64,000 nucleotides of DNA, from contig JAUMVK010000001.1 of the NCBI GenBank assembly GCA_030530205.1, positions 124,001 to 188,000 on the forward strand, written 5' to 3'. The notes below the pieces were generated by a model. That model did no database searches. It was not told the origin of the DNA and saw only the letters and a list, made by a program, of their open reading frames with translations. This DNA is from RGIG3701 sp030530205. GTDB lineage: Bacteria; Planctomycetota; Planctomycetia; Pirellulales; Thermoguttaceae. A program made the position numbers and the translations under genes. This document shows positions 53,268-60,885 of this stretch, piece after piece (within the stretch, counting starts at the first letter, position 1; each line of letters opens with the position of its first letter).

Positions 53268-53639
53268 ATGAAAAAAGCTGTTTTCGCCATGCTGTTCGCT
53301 ATGGTTCTGTCCGTCGTTTCTGTCGCGTTCGCTCAGGACGCCGCTCCGGCTGCTGATCAGACTGCCGCTCCGGCTGCCGCCGCCACTGACGCCGCTCCTG
53401 CCGCTGAAGCGGAAGCCGAAGCTCCGGCCAATAACAGTTACAAAATCCTGGTTCCGATCGGATGCGCTTTCATTATCGTCGGCGCCGGTTTCGGTATTGG
53501 CCGCATCGGTGGCAATGCCGTGGACGCGATGGCTCGTCAGCCGGAAGCCGCTTCCGCTATCCAGACCGCGATGATTCTGGCCGCCGCCTTGATCGAAGGC
53601 GCTACGCTGTTCGCGCTGGTTATCTGCCTGATTATGTGA
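53268..53639 (+). CDS. atpE: ATP synthase F0 subunit c with N-terminal export signal and Ala/Pro/Glu extension
   Basis: The last 65 residues form the c-subunit hairpin: helix 1 (VGAGFGIGRIGGNAVDAM), loop ARQPEA (89-94) and helix 2 with the ion-carrying Glu110 (ALIEGATLF). The Gln and Ser that ligate Na+ in Na+-type c-rings are replaced here (Ile in GFGIGRIGG; Gly after Glu110), so H+ is the likely ion. Unlike the usual 70-90 residue subunit, this one has 123: a signal peptide (MKKAVFAMLFAMVLSVVSVAFA) and an Ala/Pro/Glu-rich stretch to residue 55. AGGGAG precedes the start. Confidence 0.95.
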   Translation: MKKAVFAMLFAMVLSVVSVAFAQDAAPAADQTAAPAAAATDAAPAAEAEAEAPANNSYKILVPIGCAFIIVGAGFGIGRIGGNAVDAMARQPEAASAIQTAMILAAALIEGATLFALVICLIM

Positions 53640-53708
53640 TTTGATTTTCGTTCTCGAAGATTGAACGTAATATTTAACCACATTGGATAGAAAACACAGG
53701 AAGTTGCT

Positions 53709-54287
53709 ATGAAGAAACATTTGTTTGCCCTTTCAGCTGCCCTATACAGCGTCATGAGCATGACGTCGTGTGTTTTCGCCGAAGGAAGCGAAGAGGGAGC
53801 GTCCCTCCCTCCGTTTTGCGCGGACCTCGCACTCTGGACTGCGGTCACGTTTCTGTTGGTTCTGATCGTCCTTTGGAAGTTTGCCTGGGGCCCGATTATG
53901 GAAGGCCTCGACAAGCGCGAGCAGTACGTCCTGGACCAGCGCAGTGACGCGGAAAAAGCCAATGCTGACGCTAAAGCTCTTCTGGATGATTACAAGAAGC
54001 AGTTGGCGAACGCCAAAGCGGACATCCAGCAGATGAAAGCGGAAGCGCAAGCGAACGCGGAAAAATCTGCTGCCATCCTTATGAATAAAGCGATGGCGTC
54101 TGTGGAAGCCGAGAAAAAGGCCGCCACGCAGGAAATTAATAACGCGAAAGTCCAGGCACAGAAAGAACTGGCTGAGCAGAGCGCCGCTCTGGCGGTAGAA
54201 CTGGCCGGGAAAATCCTGAAACAGGAGCTTAACCCGCAGTCTCATCAGAAGCTCATCAATCAGGCTGTCGCCAAATTCGGTAAATAA
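53709..54287 (+). CDS. atpF: ATP synthase F0 subunit b with N-terminal signal segment
   Basis: 192 residues. After an extra hydrophobic N-terminus (MKKHLFALSAALYSVMSMTS, followed by CVFAEG, which could be an export signal or lipobox) comes the normal b-subunit membrane helix (LWTAVTFLLVLIVLWKFAWG) and the long right-handed coiled coil (AEKANADAKALLDDYKKQLA onward) that reaches the F1 head. Standard b-subunits have a single membrane helix at the start. Start follows AGGAAG. Confidence 0.93.
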   Translation: MKKHLFALSAALYSVMSMTSCVFAEGSEEGASLPPFCADLALWTAVTFLLVLIVLWKFAWGPIMEGLDKREQYVLDQRSDAEKANADAKALLDDYKKQLANAKADIQQMKAEAQANAEKSAAILMNKAMASVEAEKKAATQEINNAKVQAQKELAEQSAALAVELAGKILKQELNPQSHQKLINQAVAKFGK

Positions 54288-54309
54288 ATCAGTGTGACGA
54301 AACGCCCTG

Positions 54310-54336
54310 TACGGGGACGGCGCTTCCAGCGTCGTC
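54310..54336. repeat. Repeat family A, single palindrome between atpF and atpH
   Basis: ACGGGGACGGCGCTTCCAGC begins the unit, which continues with GTCGTC. It differs from the HZSA copy by a single A-to-G change in the first arm. Confidence 0.8.
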
Positions 54337-54417
54337 AGTACAAAGTTTCGTCATTCTGAACGAAAATCACACGCAAGTGTTTGAACTTTTTCATAAATCA
54401 CCCACATCGAGGTTTCC

Positions 54418-55038
54418 ATGTCAACCGACGTCAATGCGTTAGATTCCAGGTACGCCGCGGAAGCATCCCCGGATGTTACGATGGAAAAAATCAGCAGTGT
54501 GTACGCCGACGCACTCTTTGGAGTCATCGATAATGATTTGCAAAAAGTCAGGGAAATTCTCGGCGAGTACGCGGAATTTATTACGGACGTTCTGGACTCT
54601 TATCCGGATTACGACCGTATTTTGAAAAGCCGTTTGGTGGCGTCGGATGAAAAAATCGCGATCATCGAACGGGACTTCAAAAATGTTTTAAGTCCTGTAC
54701 TGTTAGACTTTTTCCGTGTCGTTGCAAAGCATGAGCGCCTGGACTGCCTTCGCGCAATCTATGGCCAAGCACTGAAAAATTTAGACAAACTGGCGAATCG
54801 TGTCGCGGTCACCATTACGACGGCGGCTCCCGTTTCCCAGGATGTTATCGAGAAAATCAAGCAGGGCCTTGCTTCGAAGTTCCAGGCGGAACTCGTTGTC
54901 TCCTGCAAAGTGGACCCAAATCAGATAGGCGGTTTGGTCGTCCGGGTAGGCGATACGATTTACGACGGATCGATCGCTTCGCAGCTCGAAAATATGCGTC
55001 GTAATATCGTTAAAAATTATGAGCCTAAACAGAATTGA
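54418..55038 (+). CDS. atpH: ATP synthase F1 subunit delta
   Basis: 206 residues with the delta/OSCP layout: an N-terminal helical bundle (EKISSVYADALFGVIDNDLQ), the middle LLDFFRVVAKHERLDCL helix and the C-terminal VDPNQIGGLVVRVGDTIYDG with the family's G-G-xxVRVGD end. About 20 residues precede the conserved start (MSTDVNALDSRYAAEASPD). Delta links F1 to the b-subunit stalk. Spacer to atpA is 14 nt. Confidence 0.94.
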   Translation: MSTDVNALDSRYAAEASPDVTMEKISSVYADALFGVIDNDLQKVREILGEYAEFITDVLDSYPDYDRILKSRLVASDEKIAIIERDFKNVLSPVLLDFFRVVAKHERLDCLRAIYGQALKNLDKLANRVAVTITTAAPVSQDVIEKIKQGLASKFQAELVVSCKVDPNQIGGLVVRVGDTIYDGSIASQLENMRRNIVKNYEPKQN

Positions 55039-55052
55039 ATTAGGGAACATTC

Positions 55053-56561
55053 ATGAAATTCAAAGCCGATGAAATCGCTTCCGTTATTCAACAGGAGATA
55101 AAGCAATACGAGTCCCGTATTGACGTGCGTCAGGTTGGCCGCGTCCTGGAAGTCGGTGACGGTATTGCTCAGGTTTATGGTCTTTCGGATGTTATGGCCA
55201 ATGAGATGGTGGAATTTTCCAACGGAGTTATGGGGTTGGCTTTCAACCTCGAAGAAAACTCGGTCGGTATCATCATTCTCGGTGATTATCTGAAAATTCA
55301 GGAAGGTGACGAAGTCCGCAGCACGGGGCGTCTGCTCAGTGTTCCGGTCGGCGATGCCGTTCTGGGCCGTGTTATTGACCCGCTGGGAAATCCGCTCGAC
55401 GGTAAAGGTCCTATCATGACCACCGAAACGCGCCCTGTGGAGTCCGTGGCTCCGACCATTTCCCAGCGTCAGCCTGTGCGTGAAGCTCTCCAGACCGGTA
55501 TCAAGGCCGTGGACGCCATGACACCGATCGGACGTGGTCAGCGTGAGCTGATTATTGGTGACCGTAAAACCGGTAAAACGGCTATTGCGATCGATACGAT
55601 TATTAACCAGAAAGGTAAAGGCGTCAAGTGCTTTTATGTCGCGGTTGGTCAGAAAGAATCGACCGTCGCTGGTTTGATTGAGACCTTGCGCCAGAACGAT
55701 GCCATGGAATACACCACGGTCATCGTCGCAGGCGCTTCCTCTCCGGCTCCTCTGCAGTATATCGCGCCTTACGCTGGTACTGCGATGGCCGAATATTTCA
55801 CCTACAATGGCGGCCATACGCTCTGCGTTTACGACGACTTGAGCAAACAGGCCGTCGCTTACCGTCAGCTTTCCCTGCTGATGCGCCGTCCGCCGGGACG
55901 TGAAGCGTACCCGGGCGACGTGTTCTACTGCCACTCCCGTTTGCTGGAACGTTCCTGCAAACTCAGCAACGAGCTTGGCGGCGGGTCCCTGACGGCCCTT
56001 CCGATCATTGAAACCCTCGAAGGTGAAGTCTCCGCGTATATTCCGACCAACGTGATTTCCATTACGGACGGTCAGATTTACCTCCAGCCTGACCTCTTCT
56101 TCGCCGGCCAGCGCCCCGCCATGAACGTCGGTATCTCCGTGAGCCGCGTCGGTGGTTCGGCACAGGTCCCGATCATGAAGAAGGTTGCCGGTGGTATGCG
56201 TCTGGACCTCGCCGCGTTCCGCGAACTGCAGGCCTTCGCGCAGATGGGAACCGAACTGGACGCCGCCACTCAGCAGCGTCTGGATCGTGGTTACCGTCTG
56301 AACGAACTGCTCAAGCAGGGGATCTGCAAACCGATGCACGTGATTGACCAGTGCATCAGTATTTACGCGGCGACCCGTGGTTACCTGGATAAAGTTCCGG
56401 TGACCAAAGTCCAGGAATACGAAAAGGGACTTTTGGACTACTTCCACACCGCCGAGCAGGCCACGTGGGACAAAATCGATGCGGAACGCAAACTCACCGA
56501 TGAGGTTGAGGGCGAAATGAAGCGCGTCATTGGAAAATTCACCGAAGATTTCCAGGCGTGA
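55053..56561 (+). CDS. atpA: ATP synthase F1 subunit alpha
   Basis: 502 residues. It has the beta-barrel start (VGRVLEVGDGIAQVYGL), Walker A GDRKTGKTA at 169-177, GQKESTVAG, the RPPGREAYPGDVFYCHSRLL block with the arginine-rich SRLLERS and the VGGSAQVP catalytic-interface segment. The length is normal and all motifs are present. AGGGA precedes the start. Confidence 0.98.
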   Translation: MKFKADEIASVIQQEIKQYESRIDVRQVGRVLEVGDGIAQVYGLSDVMANEMVEFSNGVMGLAFNLEENSVGIIILGDYLKIQEGDEVRSTGRLLSVPVGDAVLGRVIDPLGNPLDGKGPIMTTETRPVESVAPTISQRQPVREALQTGIKAVDAMTPIGRGQRELIIGDRKTGKTAIAIDTIINQKGKGVKCFYVAVGQKESTVAGLIETLRQNDAMEYTTVIVAGASSPAPLQYIAPYAGTAMAEYFTYNGGHTLCVYDDLSKQAVAYRQLSLLMRRPPGREAYPGDVFYCHSRLLERSCKLSNELGGGSLTALPIIETLEGEVSAYIPTNVISITDGQIYLQPDLFFAGQRPAMNVGISVSRVGGSAQVPIMKKVAGGMRLDLAAFRELQAFAQMGTELDAATQQRLDRGYRLNELLKQGICKPMHVIDQCISIYAATRGYLDKVPVTKVQEYEKGLLDYFHTAEQATWDKIDAERKLTDEVEGEMKRVIGKFTEDFQA

Positions 56562-56650
56562 TTCCTGATTTCGACATAATTCCGCCGGGAAGATGGTCTT
56601 TTCGGCGGCTTAAACAAGTACAAGCATCGGTTTAGCAAAAGATCCTGATC

Positions 56651-57562
56651 ATGGCAAAAACGAAAACGCTTAATAAACGACGTCAGTCCATTCGCAGTAT
56701 TCGCAAGATTACGCGAACGATGGAGCTGATCTCCACCGCCTGTTACCGTGGCGCGATGGAACGTGCGATGTCGGCGATGGCCTATACGGATCGTTTAACG
56801 AACATGGTGCGTAATTTGGCAGGTTCCGGCGCGGAAGTGTCGCACCCGCTGCTCGTCGGGCATCCAGAAACCAAAACGGTTCAGCTTCTCGTGCTGAGTT
56901 CCAACCGCGGACTGTGCGGTGGGTACAACGGCGGGATCCTTCGCCGTGCGAATCGTCGCTGGAACGAGCTGACGGGTAATGCTGCGGATGCTCTTGACCA
57001 GAAGGTGGAAAACCCCTTGCTGGACATCGCGGGCAAGCGCGGTATTTCGTATTTCAACTACCGCAAGACGAAACCGGCTCAAACCTTTACGCAGTTTGAA
57101 GACAGACCGGCATGGGATGAGGTCGAAAAAATCGCCGATGGGTACCTCGAACAGTACCTCACCGGAAAAATCGACCGTTTGGAGATCATTTATACCAAAT
57201 TCTTCTCCATGTCGAAACAGGCAGTCGTTCATGAAACGCTCCTTCCGCTCTCGGAGCTGGGAAGCAGTGACACGGCGAAGGACGACACCAAGAGTAACTT
57301 AAACGCTGAGTATGACTTCCTTCCGAGTGCGGAAAGCATCCTGAAGGAAATCGTTCCCGCGAGTTTCAAAACGCAGCTTTTCAAGTGCTTCCTTGATGCG
57401 GCCGTTTCCGAGCAAATCGCTCGAATGGTTGCGATGAAGGCGGCAACGGAAAACGCCGATGCGATGATCCAGACTCTTACGATGGCGGTCAACCGTTCGC
57501 GTCAGAGCCAGATCACCGGCGAACTTACCGAGCTGATTGGCGGCGTGGAAGCATTGAAGTAG
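56651..57562 (+). CDS. atpG: ATP synthase F1 subunit gamma
   Basis: 303 residues with terminal coiled-coil helices: the N-terminal RRQSIRSIRKITRTMELIST and the C-terminal MKAATENADAMIQTLTMAVN segment followed by NRSRQSQITGELTELIGGVEA, the hallmark gamma end. The central SSNRGLCGGYNGGILR is also conserved. Gamma is the rotating central shaft. A weak ribosome site precedes it. Confidence 0.96.
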   Translation: MAKTKTLNKRRQSIRSIRKITRTMELISTACYRGAMERAMSAMAYTDRLTNMVRNLAGSGAEVSHPLLVGHPETKTVQLLVLSSNRGLCGGYNGGILRRANRRWNELTGNAADALDQKVENPLLDIAGKRGISYFNYRKTKPAQTFTQFEDRPAWDEVEKIADGYLEQYLTGKIDRLEIIYTKFFSMSKQAVVHETLLPLSELGSSDTAKDDTKSNLNAEYDFLPSAESILKEIVPASFKTQLFKCFLDAAVSEQIARMVAMKAATENADAMIQTLTMAVNRSRQSQITGELTELIGGVEALK

Positions 57563-57636
57563 TTTGGAGGTTTAAGGTCCGTGGGGCGGCGCCTTGCCGG
57601 AGCTTCCTCCAAAATGTTAATCAGAAAGAATAAATT

Positions 57637-59079
57637 ATGCCAAGTAACATCGGTCATATTACGCAGGTCATCGGCTCCACGTTCGACGTGGAATTTGCTG
57701 AAGACTCGCTTCCCGCAATTTACAACGCGGTGAAAATTCAGTCGGATAAAAACGGCGTGAAGTTGAATCTTACCGGTGAAGTTCAGCAGCACCTCGGCAG
57801 CGGCCGCGTTCGCTGCGTCGCGCTGGGTTCAACGGACGGTCTTATTCGTGGTCTTGAGTGCGTGGATACTGGCGCACCGGTGATGGTTCCGGTCGGTCCT
57901 GAGACGGTCGGTCGTGTGTTCAACCTTCTGGGCGAACCGATCGACAACCGTGGGCCAGTGAAGGCGAAAGCGTTCTCACCGATCCACCGTGACGCTCCGA
58001 AAATCGCCGACCTTTCGACGAAGACGGAGATTTTTGAAACCGGTATTAAAGTGATCGACCTTCTGACGCCGTTCGTCCGCGGTGGTAAAGCGGGTCTGTT
58101 CGGCGGTGCCGGACTGGGCAAGACGGTTATTATTCAGGAACTTATCGCGCGAATCGCTTCGGCGCACGGCGGTTACTCCGTGTTCGCCGGCGTTGGTGAG
58201 CGTACACGTGAAGGAAACGACCTTTGGCTCGAACTTCAGGAAGCCGCGATCGGTCAGACCGGCAAGCACGTGATCGACCAGACCTGCATGGTTTTCGGTC
58301 AGATGAACGAGCCGCCGGGAGCGCGTCTTCGTGTTGCCCTTTCGGCCCTGACGATGGCGGAATATTTCCGTGATCAGTCTGGAATGGACGTTTTGCTCTT
58401 CGTCGATAACATTTTCCGTTTCTCTCAGGCGGGTTCCGAAGTGTCCGCGCTTCTGGGACGTATGCCGTCTGCCGTGGGTTACCAGCCTACGTTGGCGAGC
58501 GAAATGGGCGCTCTTCAGGAGCGTATTACTTCGACGGACAAAGGGGCTATCACTTCCGTTCAGGCCGTTTACGTCCCCGCTGACGACCCGACGGACCCGG
58601 CTCCGGCCACGGCCTTCGGTCAGTTGGACGCTTTCGTGTATCTGGAACGTGCGATTTCCGAAAAAGGTATTTACCCGGCAGTGGACCCGCTGGCGTCTTC
58701 CAGCCGAGTGCTTGACCCGCAGTATGTGGGCGAAGAGCATTACCAGTGCGCGCGTCGCGTGCAGTCCACTCTGCAGCGTTATCGTGAACTCCAGGATATC
58801 ATCGCGATTCTGGGCGTTGACGAATTGAGCGAAGCGGACAAACTGGTCGTTCATCGTGCGCGTCGTATGGAACGTTTCCTTTCCCAGCCGTTCCTTGTGG
58901 CGGAAGCCTTCACGGGTAAGAAGGGCGAGATCACGCCTCTGAAAGAGACGATCCGCAGCTTCAACGAAATCTACGAAGGAAAATGGGACCATCTGCCTGA
59001 GTCCGCTTTCATGTACGTCGGCGGCATTGAACAGGCTGCCGAACAGGCGGAAAAGATGGAAGCCGCGGCGAAGAAATAA
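57637..59079 (+). CDS. atpD: ATP synthase F1 subunit beta
   Basis: 480 residues with Walker A GGAGLGKT at 156-163, the catalytic GERTREGNDLW block, the NEPPGARLRVALSALTMAEY signature, Walker B (VLLFVDNIFRF), DELSEADK near the C-terminus and the normal length. This is the catalytic ATPase subunit. A possible hairpin (TTTGGAGG with CCTCCAAA) lies in the 74-nt spacer after atpG. Confidence 0.98.
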   Translation: MPSNIGHITQVIGSTFDVEFAEDSLPAIYNAVKIQSDKNGVKLNLTGEVQQHLGSGRVRCVALGSTDGLIRGLECVDTGAPVMVPVGPETVGRVFNLLGEPIDNRGPVKAKAFSPIHRDAPKIADLSTKTEIFETGIKVIDLLTPFVRGGKAGLFGGAGLGKTVIIQELIARIASAHGGYSVFAGVGERTREGNDLWLELQEAAIGQTGKHVIDQTCMVFGQMNEPPGARLRVALSALTMAEYFRDQSGMDVLLFVDNIFRFSQAGSEVSALLGRMPSAVGYQPTLASEMGALQERITSTDKGAITSVQAVYVPADDPTDPAPATAFGQLDAFVYLERAISEKGIYPAVDPLASSSRVLDPQYVGEEHYQCARRVQSTLQRYRELQDIIAILGVDELSEADKLVVHRARRMERFLSQPFLVAEAFTGKKGEITPLKETIRSFNEIYEGKWDHLPESAFMYVGGIEQAAEQAEKMEAAAKK

Positions 59080-59084
59080 AAATG

Positions 59085-59278
59085 TATGGAGTGCGGTGAT
59101 ACAGTCGCGTAAGCGACATTCACCGCTTTTACTTGCGGCAATACAGCCTCGCAGAGGCATTTGCCGCTTGAAGTGTGGAAAGACTTTCCCACGTGAAAAT
59201 CCGTTTCAGGATTTTTGTTAATTAGTCGCTAAAGGAAAGCGGCAAATGCGCTGACGCGCTGTATTGCCGCACTCCATA
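59085..59278. mobile_element. MITE-like element between atpD and atpC, family B
   Basis: 194 nt bounded by 12-bp inverted repeats TATGGAGTGCGG (59085-59096) and CCGCACTCCATA (59267-59278). Inside are three hairpins of one design: GCGGTGA-TACA-stem (59093-59126), GCGGCAA-TACA-stem (59135-59167) and the reverse orientation (59239-59270). Each has identical outer arms (GCGGyrA and TyrCCGC), a TACA bulge on one side and AT on the other, while the 4-5 bp inner stem changes (GTCGC, GCCTC, GCGC) and remains paired. The middle holds AAAATCC/GGATTTT followed by T, a terminator-like hairpin at 59196-59216. No protein is encoded. Confidence 0.7.
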
Positions 59279-59291
59279 AGAGGATAGAACT

Positions 59292-59681
59292 ATGGAAATC
59301 AAATGCGTCGTAGTTACGCCTGAAAAAGTGGTGCTCGAGAAGGACGCTGAGTTCGTCGCGCTTCCGCTTTATGACGGCGAATATGGGATTGCGTTTAATC
59401 ATACTCCGGTGATCGGTCGTTTGGGAGCTGGTGAACTTCGTATCCGAAAGGACGGAAACGTGGATTCGTATTACGTCGCTGGCGGTTTCGTCGAGGTGCT
59501 GAACAATAACGTGACGCTGATGACGAGCCGCGCGGTCCCGGTCGCCCAGATCACGAAAGAGGTCGCGGAGAAAGCACTCGCCGAGGCTTCGGAGAAACCA
59601 TCCTCCACGCCGGAAGAGACGGAATTGCGAGACCAGGCTCTTATGGCCGCCCGGGCCATGATGCGGATCGCGAACCGTTAA
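59292..59681 (+). CDS. atpC: ATP synthase F1 subunit epsilon
   Basis: 129 residues. The N-terminal beta-sandwich has the epsilon pattern (VVTPEKVVLEKDAEFVALPL, YGIAFNHTPVIGRLGAGELR and YVAGGFVEVLNNNVTLM), and the C-terminal part has two helices (ITKEVAEKALAEASEKP and ELRDQALMAARAMMRIANR). It ends the operon. GAGGA precedes the start. The element between atpD and this gene makes it the most isolated subunit gene. Confidence 0.94.
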   Translation: MEIKCVVVTPEKVVLEKDAEFVALPLYDGEYGIAFNHTPVIGRLGAGELRIRKDGNVDSYYVAGGFVEVLNNNVTLMTSRAVPVAQITKEVAEKALAEASEKPSSTPEETELRDQALMAARAMMRIANR

Positions 59682-59796
59682 TTTCGGGCTTTACATTTAC
59701 TGTGCCATTTGCCATCGGACAGAAAAGGGGGACTTTTTTGTCGCTTGGCAAGTGGCTTTTTTTGGGTTTCTTCTCAAGAAAAAGACGTTAGAAGGG

Positions 59797-59824
59797 TTGA
59801 TTTTGCCGCGGTTTGTGGTATAAT
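59797..59824 (+). promoter_or_regulatory. Sigma-70 promoter of the second DUF58 gene
   Basis: TTGATT (59797-59802), 16-nt spacer, TATAAT (59819-59824) with the extended -10 lead GTTTGTGG, identical over 14 nt to 12864-12876. Confidence 0.65.
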
Positions 59825-59869
59825 GAAGGGAATTAGGATTCCAACCCATTTGACTGTTTTCGTTTTCTT

Positions 59870-60763
59870 ATGCCAAATCCACGTTCCAGCTACTTTCAGC
59901 CAGACGCCCTGAAGAAGATCCACCAGCTTGAGCTGCGTGCCCGCTTCATCATGGAGGGCCTCATGTCCGGGCGGCACAAAAGCCCGTTTTTCGGGCAGTC
60001 TCTTGAGTTCCTTCAGCATCGCGAATATGTTCCCGGCGATGATCTGCGCCGAATCGACTGGAAAGTCTGGGGGAAGCAGGACCGTTTCTTTATTAAACAG
60101 TTTGAGGATGAAACCAACCTGAATGCTGTTTTGCTTGTGGACGGCTCGCGGAGTATGCGTTATGCCAGCGGATCACACAAAATGTCGAAATTCGACTACG
60201 CGGCAACTCTGGCCGTTTCGATCGGGTATCAGCTTCTTCAGCAGCAGGATGCAGTCGGGGCGATTTGCTTTGACTCGGAGATCCGTCAGATCGTGCCTCT
60301 GAGAACGAGCCGGAACCACCTGAACGCCGTGATCCAGGCACTTGAAGCGACGGAGCCACAAGAAAAAACCTCTTTGGGGGAAGTACTTACGCGTTCGGCG
60401 GAGCTTTATCCAAGGCGGGGGATGATTTGCCTGTTCAGTGACCTGTTCGTCCCGAGAGAGGAATTCTGGAAAGGGCTGAAACTCCTGCGATCGCGTGGGC
60501 ACGATGTGCTGGTTTTTCAGATCCTCGATGATGAGGAGCTGGATTTCACGTTCCAGGGGCCGACACGGTTTCAGGGGCTGGAACTCCCTGAGAGTTTGCG
60601 GTGCAATCCGCGTGCGCTTCGGGCGGGGTATCTGGAGGCCATTAACGCTTTTCTGGAAGAGATCCGCCGCGGCTGCGCATCGAATCAGGTCGATTATGTG
60701 CTCGTGAGGACGAGCGAGCCGTTTGACAAGAGCCTTGCAAGGGCACTGCTGAAGAGGAAATAA
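59870..60763 (+). CDS. DUF58 domain protein, copy 2
   Basis: 297 residues. DUF58 marks: HREYVPGDDLRRIDWKVWG, a MIDAS-type VDGSRSMRY, AICFDSEIR and MICLFSDLFVPREE. It is the paralogue of the protein at 31972-32862 (both have GRHKSPFFGQSLEFLQHREY or a related start, and end with DKSLARALLKRK-like helices). No MoxR is nearby. It has its own promoter and is convergent with the Gfo/Idh gene, with a hairpin between. Confidence 0.88.
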   Translation: MPNPRSSYFQPDALKKIHQLELRARFIMEGLMSGRHKSPFFGQSLEFLQHREYVPGDDLRRIDWKVWGKQDRFFIKQFEDETNLNAVLLVDGSRSMRYASGSHKMSKFDYAATLAVSIGYQLLQQQDAVGAICFDSEIRQIVPLRTSRNHLNAVIQALEATEPQEKTSLGEVLTRSAELYPRRGMICLFSDLFVPREEFWKGLKLLRSRGHDVLVFQILDDEELDFTFQGPTRFQGLELPESLRCNPRALRAGYLEAINAFLEEIRRGCASNQVDYVLVRTSEPFDKSLARALLKRK

Positions 60764-60792
60764 AAGAAAGAGCCGATCAAGAGTTTGAGCCA

Positions 60793-60836
60793 CAAAAAAG
60801 GCGGCGCTTAAAAGGTTTACCCTCTTAAGCGCCGCC
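60793..60836 (-). terminator. Terminator between convergent DUF58 and Gfo/Idh genes
   Basis: GGCGGCGCTTAA (60800-60811) pairs perfectly with TTAAGCGCCGCC (60825-60836). On the minus strand a run of six T (complement of 60794-60799) follows, so it is an intrinsic terminator for the gene at 60886; it can also slow plus-strand transcription. Confidence 0.85.
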
Positions 60837-60845
60837 GGTCTGTTT

Positions 60846-60876
60846 CAGACGACGCTGGAAGCGTCGTCCCCGTAAA
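60846..60876. repeat. Repeat family A, single unit after the Gfo/Idh gene
   Basis: GACGACGCTGGAAGCGTCGT followed by CCCCGTAAA. It matches the second unit inside the HZSA-like gene with two base changes. Confidence 0.8.
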
Positions 60877-60885
60877 CTAGTTTAA

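Noticed and set aside
53268..53639. A Na+-driven ATP synthase
   Set aside because: The Gln and Ser ligands of Na+-type c-subunits are absent (Ile in helix 1, Gly after the Glu).
57976..59160. 394-codon minus-strand frame opposite atpD, and similar ones opposite atpA and the 1244-residue gene
   Set aside because: Antisense frames caused by codon bias; the plus-strand genes are certain.
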